A stretch of DNA of 64,000 nt from Corynebacterium mustelae (GTDB lineage: Bacteria; Actinomycetota; Actinomycetes; Mycobacteriales; Mycobacteriaceae). A program made the position numbers and the translations under genes. The stretch is taken from NCBI RefSeq assembly GCF_001020985.1, contig NZ_CP011542.1, forward strand, positions 1-64,000. Reading direction: 5' to 3'. The notes beneath the pieces are model-generated. The model was not told the origin of the DNA and did not search any database. It was given only the letters and a program-made list of their open reading frames with translations. Within the stretch, counting starts at the first letter, position 1. Each line of letters begins with the position of its first letter. This document shows, one piece after another, positions 37,035 to 45,409 of this stretch.

Positions 37035-39710
37035 GTGAATTTTGATCTTCTTAACGCAGTATGGGCTAAACAACAAGGATTAGCTCAACCATATCCTTTG
37101 GTGTGTCATTTGTTGGATACTGCAACCGTCATGTCTGAATTGGTGCGAGCGTGGTTACGGCCTGGTTTGGTAGATCTTATTTGTGGTGAGCTTGGTGCTG
37201 ATGCTGAGCGCATTTTAATGCTGGTTGCGGGGCTTCACGATCTAGGTAAAGCAAATCCGCATTTTCAATATCAGCCTAGGCAAGCAGGGGATCAGTGGAA
37301 TGATATTCGGCGTCGTTTGGAGAATCTTGGCTTAGAATTCGATTCGTTGGTTAGCGAAGAATTCCAGAATGTTGGTGTTCTCCGTCGGCATGAGAATTGG
37401 TCGACGTATCTGCTTGATCTTGATGATGAAGAACGAGCTGCTGATTCGTGGTTGGTGTTGGCTTTGGCTGGCCACCACGGGAAGTTTCACAAGGCGACCA
37501 CGTGTGGGTATGAATACTCGACAATGCTTTCGGTGAAGGATGACCTTGATTCGTCACAGTGGGCGGACGTTCACGAAAGCTTGATCAACGCAGTGGAGGA
37601 AGCTGCGGGAATAGCAGTTGATGATTTGCCGGTCGAGGTTTCCCCTACTGTAACTGTATTGATTTCTGGGCTACTAGTGTTGGCGGATCGTTTAGCATCG
37701 CAAACTTCGTGGATTGCTGAGATGCAACACTATCTTGAACGCAATCCGGAAATTCTTAGCTCTCCTTCGGCGTGGGTTGACTATCGCCGAGAACGTGCGA
37801 GGGAAGTCATTGATGAGAACGTCGGAATTTATGAAAACTGGTCGAGTGTAGATCAGGCTTTGCACGATATTTTAGATGGTTTTCCGCCGCGGTTTACACA
37901 GGAAGAAGCATTGCGTCAGGGCGATGGTTTGTGGAATGTGATGGCGGCTACTGGTTCCGGGAAGACCGAATCGGCACTTTTACGCCATGCGCAGCGCAAT
38001 GAGCGTTTAGTGTTTTTGCTCCCTACCCAGGCAACAACAAATGCGATAATGCGCCGTGTGCAAAAAGCATATCGTTCGACGTCGAATGTTGCTGCGCTTG
38101 CACATGGTATGGCCGTTAATGAGGATTTTTATACACGTGATGTTTCTGTACAAAACACAGAATGTAAAGATCCTAACTGCGATCATAGAGGGCTGAGTCC
38201 AAAGAAGTGTGAAGAACATTATCGTGATCATGGTGGGTTGTATCCTACTGAGTTTGTGAAGTCAGGCTCCTCGCGCCTTTTAGCACCGGTTTGTGTGGGA
38301 ACTGTGGATCAAGCTTTGATGGCTTCATTGCCTACAAAGTTCAATCATCTAAGGCTTTTAGCTTTGGCGAATGCTCATGTGGTTATTGATGAGGTACATA
38401 CACTTGATCAGTATCAGTCTGAGCTGTTGAGTGATTTATTGGTGTGGTTGTCGGCGACGAAAACGTCAGTGACATTTTTGACTGCAACGATGCCACGGTG
38501 GCAACAAGAAATTTTCAAGAAAGCGTATGTCAAGCAGTGTGCTAGTGTTGAGCGGTTTCCTTCAAGCTCTCTGTGGTCTTTCGACGGCGGGGATTGTGTG
38601 TCAAAGCCGATTCCCACACAACCGTATGAGTTGGGTATAGATATTGAGAAGGTGCCTTTTGATTTGCTCGTTGCTCAACATATTGCTTGGGTGAAGAATA
38701 TGCGGACGCAATTTCCACATGCGCGAATTGGAATTATTTGCAATACGGTTGATCGAGCACAGGAAGTAGCACGTATCTGTGTTGGTGAACTTGGCGAAGA
38801 AACTGTATTGCTTCATTCGCGAATGACTACTCAGCATCGCCGGGAGTGCGTTCAGCATCTTGAGTCGAGTATCGGAAAGAATGGTACTGCTGATCGGGTG
38901 GTGGTTGTAGGTACACAGGTTATTGAGGCATCTTTGGATATTGATTTGGATGTCCTGCGTACAGAGTTGTGTCCTGCGGAGTCGTTAATTCAACGTGCGG
39001 GCCGTTTGTGGCGGCGTGATGATAAAAGACGTGTTGATCGTGTGCCAGGGTTGGAACAAAAGGCTTTGTCTGTTGCTGTGATTGATGAGCCGCGTAGCTT
39101 CCAGACTCTTCCGTATTTTTCTGCACAGCTGGGTCGTGTTGAGCGTTGGCTGAGTGAAAAGTCGTCGATTTCTTTCCCGGATGCAGCACAGGATTTTATT
39201 AATTCTTCGTCAATGGGGTTAAGTGAGCTTTTTGCACAGTTGGATGAAAAGGCTGATGCAGAGGTTTTAGCGGAGATTTCAAAGCTTGCGTTGCGTCGTA
39301 ACACTGGGTTGTCCACAGTGGTGGGTTTCAGTGATGTGTTGGATGAGGAGGCTTTCTTTGACGCCTTTTCCAGGATTACTGCGAGTAAGGATGTTGATGA
39401 ACTTGCGACTCGTTTGGTGGATTCTGAGCAGGTTCCAGTTATCGTGCAGGACTCAACGGGGACAATTCCGGGGGCTTGGCATGGGACAGTTGCGGAGTTA
39501 AACAAGGTTCGTTGGAATGATTCTGCCAGAATTAAGGAGGCGCTTTCTGCCGCGATTCAGATTCCTGTATCGCCTAAATATGCTTCTTTGCTGGCGCGTA
39601 AGAACCCGATTGACTCGGGTGGTTCATTGCTATGTCGCTATTTCGTTGTGGAAGAAGCGAGTGATTTCTATGATCCTTTCCTTGGTTTGTGTTCGCCTGA
39701 ACAAGAGTGA
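37035..39710 (+). CDS. cas3: Type I-E helicase-nuclease Cas3
   Basis: Cas3 is recruited by Cascade and degrades target DNA. The 891-residue protein has the HD nuclease domain first (HLLDT near 25, GLHDLGKANPHF near 66 and AGHHGK near 146), then the SF2 helicase with Walker A MAATGSGKTES (near 305), the DEVH box VIDEVHTL (near 452), FLTATMPR, and motif VI QRAGRLWRR. All catalytic motifs look intact. It lies 5 bp after cas6e and 7 bp before cas1. Confidence 0.96.
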   Translation: MNFDLLNAVWAKQQGLAQPYPLVCHLLDTATVMSELVRAWLRPGLVDLICGELGADAERILMLVAGLHDLGKANPHFQYQPRQAGDQWNDIRRRLENLGLEFDSLVSEEFQNVGVLRRHENWSTYLLDLDDEERAADSWLVLALAGHHGKFHKATTCGYEYSTMLSVKDDLDSSQWADVHESLINAVEEAAGIAVDDLPVEVSPTVTVLISGLLVLADRLASQTSWIAEMQHYLERNPEILSSPSAWVDYRRERAREVIDENVGIYENWSSVDQALHDILDGFPPRFTQEEALRQGDGLWNVMAATGSGKTESALLRHAQRNERLVFLLPTQATTNAIMRRVQKAYRSTSNVAALAHGMAVNEDFYTRDVSVQNTECKDPNCDHRGLSPKKCEEHYRDHGGLYPTEFVKSGSSRLLAPVCVGTVDQALMASLPTKFNHLRLLALANAHVVIDEVHTLDQYQSELLSDLLVWLSATKTSVTFLTATMPRWQQEIFKKAYVKQCASVERFPSSSLWSFDGGDCVSKPIPTQPYELGIDIEKVPFDLLVAQHIAWVKNMRTQFPHARIGIICNTVDRAQEVARICVGELGEETVLLHSRMTTQHRRECVQHLESSIGKNGTADRVVVVGTQVIEASLDIDLDVLRTELCPAESLIQRAGRLWRRDDKRRVDRVPGLEQKALSVAVIDEPRSFQTLPYFSAQLGRVERWLSEKSSISFPDAAQDFINSSSMGLSELFAQLDEKADAEVLAEISKLALRRNTGLSTVVGFSDVLDEEAFFDAFSRITASKDVDELATRLVDSEQVPVIVQDSTGTIPGAWHGTVAELNKVRWNDSARIKEALSAAIQIPVSPKYASLLARKNPIDSGGSLLCRYFVVEEASDFYDPFLGLCSPEQE

Positions 39711-39717
39711 GTGACTG

Positions 39718-40668
39718 ATGGCCTATTCTGAAGAAGCGATTGCATTTTCGACGTTACCTGTGAGCCACCAAATTCGGCTCGAAGACCGTTTATCCTTCCT
39801 TTATCTGGAGCACTGCAAGGTTCGACAAGATCGTACAGGTGTCATTGCTCTACAGGGCGATGATCCTTCTGATCCAGATAGTTTGTTTTTCGGATTGCCG
39901 AGTCGTGTGCGTATCCAGTTACCAGTTGCGGGGCTAAGTGTACTGATGCTTGGCCCCGGCACAAGCATCAGCCAACCCGCCGCAACATCTTGTGCGCGTG
40001 CAGGGACGTCAATTATGTATTGCGGTGGTGGAGGTGTGCCAATGTATAGCTTGGCGACGCCGCTGACAGCGTCAGCGCGCTGGGCTATAGCGCAGGCACG
40101 ACTGGTGTCGAATGAAGCAAAACAACGTAAAGCCGCAACGATTTTGTACCGAAAGCAGTTGGGAATTGAGGATATGCCAGGTACTTCAATCGCAAATATG
40201 CGTGGTCTTGAAGGACGCTTAATGCGTGATACTTACAAGCGATTTGCAGCGAAGTACAAAATTCGGGATTTTAAGCGGGATACAGCAGCGACTGATCCAG
40301 TGAACGAATCTCTTAATTTAAGCAATGCCATTTTGTACGGCTGTGCTGCTTCTGCCTGCTCAGCTATCGGGCTCAACCCGGCGTTGGGAATTATTCATCG
40401 TGGGGATGCGCGCTCTTTACTTTTTGATCTAGCTGACCTGTACAAACCATCATTGACAATTCCACTCGCTTTCAAGCATGCCAACCGTGAAGATTATTTA
40501 GCCGCAGTAAGACGGGATATGCGTAAATCATTGGTCAAAGACCGCATTTTGGCTGAAATGCTATCTGTGTTGATGGAAATTCTCGAACCTCACTTACCAG
40601 CACGTGATGATGATCGCCTTATCGGTGGAAGAAATAATGAAGTCACTGGCCATACCCAGTACGGATAG
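39718..40668 (+). CDS. cas1e: CRISPR integrase Cas1 (type I-E)
   Basis: Cas1 with Cas2 inserts new spacers at the leader end of the array. The 316-residue protein has the type I-E pattern, starting with LPVSHQIRLEDRLSFLYLEHCKV and containing the catalytic Glu in the MRGLEGRLMRDTY segment and His in LGIIHRGD. It is intact, so spacer acquisition is probably possible. The ATG follows cas3 by 7 bp. Confidence 0.96.
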   Translation: MAYSEEAIAFSTLPVSHQIRLEDRLSFLYLEHCKVRQDRTGVIALQGDDPSDPDSLFFGLPSRVRIQLPVAGLSVLMLGPGTSISQPAATSCARAGTSIMYCGGGGVPMYSLATPLTASARWAIAQARLVSNEAKQRKAATILYRKQLGIEDMPGTSIANMRGLEGRLMRDTYKRFAAKYKIRDFKRDTAATDPVNESLNLSNAILYGCAASACSAIGLNPALGIIHRGDARSLLFDLADLYKPSLTIPLAFKHANREDYLAAVRRDMRKSLVKDRILAEMLSVLMEILEPHLPARDDDRLIGGRNNEVTGHTQYG

Positions 40669-40670
40669 GT

Positions 40671-41024
40671 GTGAAAATGTTCGCAGTTGTTAGTTGCACA
40701 GCGATTCCCGATCACGTGCGTGGCTATTTGACACGGTTCTTTTCGGAAGTTTCAGTAGGGCTATATGTGGGGATAGTAACTCCCGTAGTGCTTGAGAATC
40801 TGTGGGAACGTATCGAACAAACCATAGTGGAAGGTTCTTTTACCCTGATTTATAGTTCGCATGAGATGGAGCAAGGCTTTGTAGTTAAAAGTTTTGGCCA
40901 GCAGTCACGATCAATCGTCGATATTGACGGGTTGCTTTTAGCAATCCGAATGCCGATGGAAGAAGAAATACTAGAGGTTGAAAGCGAAATGGTATCTAAT
41001 TCTCCGGAATCAAATTTCGCATAA
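40671..41024 (+). CDS. cas2e: CRISPR adaptation protein Cas2 (type I-E)
   Basis: Cas2e, 117 residues, starting MKMFAVVSCTAIPDHVRGYLTRF, the typical I-E form. It bridges two Cas1 dimers in the integration complex. It begins 2 bp after the cas1 stop. Its own stop lies only 39 bp from the first CRISPR repeat, so the array leader is very short or extends into this gene. Confidence 0.94.
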   Translation: MKMFAVVSCTAIPDHVRGYLTRFFSEVSVGLYVGIVTPVVLENLWERIEQTIVEGSFTLIYSSHEMEQGFVVKSFGQQSRSIVDIDGLLLAIRMPMEEEILEVESEMVSNSPESNFA

Positions 41025-41063
41025 AAGCGAGACTTTGCTATTAATATATCAGGCTCACGTAGT
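41025..41063 (+). promoter_or_regulatory. CRISPR leader (short)
   Basis: 39 bp, AT-rich (TATTAATATATCAG in the middle), between cas2 and the first repeat. The degenerate repeat at the far end of the array shows that this is the leader side. Confidence 0.6.
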
Positions 41064-41824
41064 GTATTCTCCGCGCATGCGGAGGTAGTTCCGAAAAGAT
41101 CAGATTGAGTCTCCGCCAAAGCATGTATTCTCCGCGCATGCGGAGGTAGTTCCCACATCGGCGGCATGGAGTCCATTATTTTCGAGTATTCTCCGCGCAT
41201 GCGGAGGTAGTTCCGATGCGGCGAATATCATTGGCGTTTCTCCATCGTATTCTCCGCGCATGCGGAGGTAGTTCCCCCAACCGGTCATACCGCGCCGGGT
41301 TGGTGAGGTATTCTCCGCGCATGCGGAGGTAGTTCCCAATTGACGGGTATCGTCAACCGACTTCGCCGGTATTCTCCGCGCATGCGGAGGTAGTTCCCAT
41401 CATCGACAGGTGGCGCAAAGGCGTAGATTGTATTCTCCGCGCATGCGGAGGTAGTTCCGACGGGGAATAAAATCCTCAATACCCACAAAGGTATTCTCCG
41501 CGCATGCGGAGGTAGTTCCGATGTGGAGCGAGACCCAATACGGCTAGTACTGTATTCTCCGCGCATGCGGAGGTAGTTCCACGGTTGGCTGAGTTTAATT
41601 GCAGCCTATCCGGTATTCTCCGCGCATGCGGAGGTAGTTCCGATCTTGCTTACGATGGTCTGGCACTCTAGGTGTATTCTCCGCGCATGCGGAGGTAGTT
41701 CCCTGCTGAAGACATCGGTATTGGTATCGTCACCGTATTCTCCGCGCATGCGGAGGTAGTTCCGTATCCGGCGCACATCTTGAACCCCGGTGGGCGTATT
41801 CTCCGCGCATGCGGAGGTAGCTTC
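41064..41824 (+). CRISPR. Type I-E CRISPR array, 13 repeats and 12 spacers
   Basis: 29-bp repeats begin at 41064 and recur every 61 bp up to 41796, each separated by a 32-bp spacer. The repeat opens GTATTCTCCGC, has the stem CTCCGC/GCGGAG around the loop GCAT, and ends GGTAGTTCC. The first 12 repeats are identical by eye; the thirteenth (41796-41824) diverges in its last four bases, marking the leader-distal end. All 12 spacers differ from each other. The array is read rightward, the same way as cas1-cas2, giving the 8-nt crRNA handle GTAGTTCC. Confidence 0.98.
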
Positions 41825-42060
41825 AGCTGTGTGGTTCGCGAGGGCGCTGTGGAATACTCAACGAATTGACCGCGCCGGGATCCGGATACCTATGTTTATG
41901 GACTTGTTGAAGCTCTAGCTGGGAAAATGCTGGTGAAAAGCATCGGAAGCTCGAAGAAGGAGGATTCTCGAATGTTGTGGATAAATACGATGTATTCATA
42001 GTGGACAAGGCAAATCTTGCTATTAGAAGTTGATACAGTGACATTAATGAATTTCTAAGG
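41825..42060. other. Region after the array, no gene seen
   Basis: About 235 bp without a convincing gene; it presumably contains the promoter for the small gene at 42077. I see no further repeat copies here. Confidence 0.5.
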
Positions 42061-42076
42061 AAGGAGGTGAGAAGTA

Positions 42077-42379
42077 ATGCCCGCTAATGATTTAATTCAA
42101 CGGGTAGCGGATGAAGCGCGACCACCTGCAGTGTTGGGTCGGTATCCGGGGCTAGAGATTTTTCTCGAGGTCCTACTCGATGATCTTGTTACTTCTAATG
42201 CGTGGTTGTCGCTTGAACTTAAGAAGCCGTTCTTAGCATTGTGGGTTAATGAACCGGAGTTTGACGATCCTGATCTTGACGACCCAATTGAAGAGCTTAG
42301 TTACAATAATGTTCACGCGTTTGCGGTTATGGATCCGGTGGTCGATTTAGAAAGTCTTCGTAATTGGAAGGATTCATAG
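42077..42379 (+). CDS. Small acidic hypothetical protein next to the CRISPR array
   Basis: A 100-residue, very acidic protein (stretch EFDDPDLDDPIEEL near residue 60) that I cannot assign. A near-perfect ribosome binding site AAGGAGGTGA (42061-42070) stands just before the ATG, so it is surely translated. It lies 250 bp after the array and has its own terminator. No membrane segment or signal peptide. Its place beside the CRISPR locus does not prove a CRISPR role. Confidence 0.75.
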   Translation: MPANDLIQRVADEARPPAVLGRYPGLEIFLEVLLDDLVTSNAWLSLELKKPFLALWVNEPEFDDPDLDDPIEELSYNNVHAFAVMDPVVDLESLRNWKDS

Positions 42380-42398
42380 ACCAAGAGATCAACTATTT

Positions 42399-42436
42399 AA
42401 CCCCAGTCTTCTATTTGGTGGAACTGGGGTTTTCTA
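42399..42436 (+). terminator. Terminator after the small acidic gene
   Basis: A perfect 9-bp stem AACCCCAGT/ACTGGGGTT (42399-42407 with 42423-42431) followed by TTTC. Confidence 0.8.
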
Positions 42437-42455
42437 TACCCAGAAAGGAAGACAG

Positions 42456-42593
42456 GTGTTCAGATGTGGAGTGGTCTTTCACTGGAGCATTTTTGGTGTA
42501 GCAGCCGGGAATAGTGCAAGTGGTGTTTCTGCTAAAAACGATACGCAGCAAATCCTAATGTTTGTGGGTCTAAGTTTCAGGTGGCCTCACTGA
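42456..42593 (+). CDS. Possible 45-residue protein
   Basis: In the 300-bp gap before the rhomboid gene, GTG at 42456 has AAAGGAA about 6 bp upstream and opens a 45-codon frame with a Phe/Val/Trp-rich start. A 9-bp hairpin (42583-42591 with 42625-42633) overlaps its stop. I do not recognise the peptide, and chance is a fair explanation. The rest of the gap (42594-42736) shows nothing else. Confidence 0.22.
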   Translation: MFRCGVVFHWSIFGVAAGNSASGVSAKNDTQQILMFVGLSFRWPH

Positions 42594-42736
42594 TTTGGCT
42601 TGTGAGTGTGATCGTCGTAAAGCTAGTGAGGCCGGAAGCACTTTTTGCGGCTCATTGTTCAGAATAGGAAAGCCCCTGATTGGTGAGTTTGTTTCAGTAG
42701 CTATTCGCGCATCGCTTCGTTTCGTAAAATACAACA

Positions 42737-43381
42737 ATGAACTCTTCAATCTCCCATACTATTCGCAATTACTATCGCCAGGCGCCTGTGACGAGTGCGC
42801 TTTTTATTGTCATGGCGGCGCTGGCGTTGATTACGTCTGTGCAGTCGGGTTCGGTAGAAAACAATCTGGATTACTCGTCAGTGGGGCAGGAATTCGTGCT
42901 ATATGGGCCGGACCTTAATGTGGCAGGGGTTGTGGGGTCTATGTTTGTCCATGTTGGTATTGGGCATTTCATCGTTAATAGTTTCTTTCTTCTGCTGCTT
43001 GGCCGCGAAATTGAGCCGGTGGTGGGGTCGTGGCTGTATGGTGCGGTGTTTTTAACAGCGGGTATTGGGGCCGCAGCCGCCGTGTATGTCATGGATTTTT
43101 ACGCCCCAACGGCGGGCGCTTCGGGCGCGTTATATGGGTTGATGGCGTTGTTGGTGGCTCTTGCTTTTCGACGCCGGGCTGATCTTCGGGCACCGATTGT
43201 GTTTATTGGGATCAACGTGTTGTTTAGTCTTATTTCACCGGGTGTGAGTTTATGGGGGCATCTTGGTGGTCTTGTTGCCGGGGCGCTGATGACCCCGGTG
43301 GTGTTGAGCAATGTGAAGATCGTGCAGTGGGTGTCGATTGTGGTCGCATTTGTGATAGCTGTGGGGATTTTGGTTAGTTAA
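42737..43381 (+). CDS. Rhomboid-family intramembrane serine protease
   Basis: Rhomboids cut membrane proteins within the lipid bilayer. The 214-residue protein has six or seven hydrophobic helices. The catalytic Ser lies in TAGASGALYG (near residue 131) and the catalytic His in WGHLGGLVAGA (near 175); the early VHVGIGHFIVNSFFLL segment matches the family's H-x(3)-H-x(3)-N region. All active-site residues are present. A rhomboid gene upstream of crgA-pknB is common in corynebacteria. Confidence 0.92.
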   Translation: MNSSISHTIRNYYRQAPVTSALFIVMAALALITSVQSGSVENNLDYSSVGQEFVLYGPDLNVAGVVGSMFVHVGIGHFIVNSFFLLLLGREIEPVVGSWLYGAVFLTAGIGAAAAVYVMDFYAPTAGASGALYGLMALLVALAFRRRADLRAPIVFIGINVLFSLISPGVSLWGHLGGLVAGALMTPVVLSNVKIVQWVSIVVAFVIAVGILVS

Positions 43382-43395
43382 CAGCCTGTAGAGTT

Positions 43396-43651
43396 TTGTC
43401 CACAGGTGTGGTTATCCACAGAAGTTATCCACATTGTGGAAAATTACAAGAATGTTGTTCGCTAGGTGGTGATCTAATTGTTTTTAGAAAATGCCAGTTC
43501 AGAACATGTGAATATAATCAGTTGTGAACAAGTGATCTAATGTAGAAAAGTGGAAATAGTTTTTCACACCCTGTGAAAAAGTGGAATTATTCAATTCCTC
43601 CACAGTTTCTTCCACAGCCTGTGGATAACTTTCTGGGATAGTTGTGGATTA
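43396..43651. other. Second DnaA-box cluster
   Basis: The 415-bp gap after the rhomboid gene has six full matches to TTWTNCACA. On + they are 43412-43420, 43425-43433 and 43560-43568; on - they are 43435-43443, 43572-43580 and 43620-43628. Three are the strong form TTATCCACA. One-mismatch boxes are at 43396-43404, 43523-43531 and 43643-43651. No gene is visible in the gap. Density is similar to that in oriC. Confidence 0.8.
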
Positions 43652-43796
43652 AATCGTGGTCAGGTGTTCGGTGGGTGTTGGTAAAGAGCTGTCTTCACTC
43701 TAAGCGGGTTAATTAAACCCGAGTTCATTCCATTTGTGGTGAAGTTTTCTCAATAGTTGTTTTCACTAGGATGAGGTTTGAAGGGAGTGACACATC

Positions 43797-44183
43797 ATGC
43801 GAAAGCTCCGCTGGATAGATCCACTGGTTGTTGTGGTGATTGGATTCGTAGGATTCTGCGTGCTTAGCGCACTGATTTTCTTCGATCGGCATCCTGGTGG
43901 GGTAGGGGAAGCTGCGCTCTGGTTATCAGGCTTTGCTATCGTCGGTGTGATCCTCGTGTTTGTCCTTTCGCTGATTCGTTCAGCTTCTAACGCCAAGCCG
44001 CTTTTCATATATCTTCCGGGTGGTGCGATCCTTGTTGCTTTTCTGTTGGGATATTCGCTCACGCTAGATGGGACTGGTCTGCACCCCGAGTCTATTCGTT
44101 TTACTGCCATTATCACTGCCGTAATAGCGGTGGTGACTGCGATTGTGATGGAGGTGATGGTACGGCCACAGCAACACAAATAA
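43797..44183 (+). CDS. Hypothetical membrane protein, four helices
   Basis: A 128-residue protein with four hydrophobic helices (about 9-28, 38-60, 67-85 and 99-120) and short loops. I do not recognise a family. It follows the DnaA-box region and has a GAAGGGAG site before its ATG. The next gene begins 41 bp downstream on the same strand, so the two may be co-transcribed. Confidence 0.72.
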   Translation: MRKLRWIDPLVVVVIGFVGFCVLSALIFFDRHPGGVGEAALWLSGFAIVGVILVFVLSLIRSASNAKPLFIYLPGGAILVAFLLGYSLTLDGTGLHPESIRFTAIITAVIAVVTAIVMEVMVRPQQHK

Positions 44184-44224
44184 CCCCAATCCATGACGAT
44201 GAGATCCGAGAGGAGGAAAACACG

Positions 44225-44911
44225 ATGAAAATCTCACGTCCAATTTTCTCAACACTACTTGCCGCTGGTTTAGCCGTTTCTCTTGCCACCCCAGCGCACG
44301 CTGCGGCACCTTTCGTTCAATGGGCAACAACACCTGGTGTGGAAAAGTGTCGGGTGAAGGTTTGGGAGGTACGCACCCCTGATTACGGTGCATATCGAAA
44401 CCATGCAACCCGGGTCTACAACGATTTTAAAAAGGCTACTGGGTTAAACGACGGTCACATGTATCGCTGGCACATGGGCATTGACTCATCGGCGGTACAA
44501 AAGACGCTTGCCCTGGAATCACATGATCCGACCAAGTTGTCCTTCGCTGAGGAATCCTTACGTTCGGTGTACCTACCTGCCGTTCATGATCAGGTTTATC
44601 GTTCGCCAGAATTCCGCTATTTAGTCGGTGAGGATGACTATTGGAATAAGGATATTCCAGGAAAGCGCATGACCCTGCAACGTGAGCGGGTACGGGTGAC
44701 TGCTGAACGCGAATCGCTGACCGGCACGACTCTTGAAGCAATGGCCAGGGTGCGTGAAGAAACCACGCTTGCCGACTTGGCTGAAGCGGACCGCATTTAC
44801 GCCGATTGCCAGCGAATGCCAGGAATTCCGACAATTGAGCAGATTGTTGCAGGTATCGTTGCGTTTATTAAACGCTACCTACCATTCTTAGTCACACTGC
44901 TTAGGCTCTAA
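44225..44911 (+). CDS. Secreted hypothetical protein
   Basis: A 228-residue protein with a clear signal peptide (MKISRPIFSTLLAAGLAVSLATPAHA, cleavage after AHA), a globular part, and a hydrophobic C-terminal segment (about 205-228). The globular part weakly resembles that of the exported coiled-coil protein at 11900-12976, so the two could be distant paralogues. Start ATG at 44225 has GAGAGGAGG just upstream. Function unknown. Confidence 0.75.
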   Translation: MKISRPIFSTLLAAGLAVSLATPAHAAAPFVQWATTPGVEKCRVKVWEVRTPDYGAYRNHATRVYNDFKKATGLNDGHMYRWHMGIDSSAVQKTLALESHDPTKLSFAEESLRSVYLPAVHDQVYRSPEFRYLVGEDDYWNKDIPGKRMTLQRERVRVTAERESLTGTTLEAMARVREETTLADLAEADRIYADCQRMPGIPTIEQIVAGIVAFIKRYLPFLVTLLRL

Positions 44912-44926
44912 TGCCCGAAGCGAAAT

Positions 44927-44961
44927 AGCCACGAACTTTTTGCGAGGTTCGTGGCTTTCTA
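44927..44961 (+). terminator. Terminator after the secreted protein gene
   Basis: A perfect 10-bp stem (44927-44936 with 44947-44956) followed by TTTCT. Confidence 0.82.
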
Positions 44962-45027
44962 GTAGAAACCGTGGCTAATCTAGGTCGTAGTTTCAAACAA
45001 AACACTAAGAATTGAAATGAAACGTCG

Positions 45028-45080
45028 AAAAGCAAAAAGCAACCCCGCATAGTGGTTACGGCGCAAGCACTACGCGGGGT
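45028..45080 (-). terminator. Terminator after crgA
   Basis: A stem (45042-45054 with 45068-45080) with one bulged base; the - strand continues into a T-rich stretch. It ends the leftward division operon. Confidence 0.78.
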
Positions 45081-45096
45081 GGGAAACGGCAGCTTG

Positions 45097-45366
45097 TTAG
45101 CGCCAACCCATGGTCATGAGCAGGCCGACGATGAATAGGCCGAAGCCGATGGCGTAATTCCAAGGGCCAAGTTCCATCATGAATGGGATGTGCAAACCAG
45201 CTAAGTAGTTAACGATAAGCCATGCTAGGCCTGCTAGCATCAGCCCGAACATGATGATCTTGTACCACAGTGGAGTGCCGGTGGAATTGATTTTCACCGG
45301 GGTGCGGTTAGCAGAGGAGCCGGCGGAAACGGGTAGTGAGTTATGAGAGATTTTAGCCTTTGGCAT
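45097..45366 (-). CDS. crgA: Cell division protein CrgA
   Basis: CrgA is a small actinobacterial membrane protein that interacts with FtsZ and septal penicillin-binding proteins. The 89-residue protein has a hydrophilic N-terminus and two transmembrane helices in the pattern [21 protein letters not shown] and, later, [20 protein letters not shown]. It lies 43 bp downstream of pknB on the same strand, its standard location. Confidence 0.93.
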   Translation of the reverse strand: MPKAKISHNSLPVSAGSSANRTPVKINSTGTPLWYKIIMFGLMLAGLAWLIVNYLAGLHIPFMMELGPWNYAIGFGLFIVGLLMTMGWR

Positions 45367-45409
45367 GAGTTCACCTTTTAATTGTTTTTAAGCAGTATAT
45401 GAGTCAATG

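Noticed and set aside
41285-41566. Leftward open frame through the CRISPR array with a repeated MRGEYS/ELPPHARRI pattern
   Set aside because: The periodic peptide is the translation of the CRISPR repeats, not a protein.
41064-41824. Self-targeting spacers
   Set aside because: I noticed no spacer matching other parts of this window by eye; a proper search of the full genome is needed to exclude it.
42595-42918. 107-codon frame overlapping the start of the rhomboid gene
   Set aside because: Its second half lies in another frame of a well-supported gene, and it has no ribosome binding site or recognisable sequence.
43382-43796. Possibility that the second DnaA-box cluster is the true oriC
   Set aside because: The dnaA-dnaN gap has the boxes, the AT-rich unwinding stretch and the conserved position; the second cluster lacks a flanking initiator gene.
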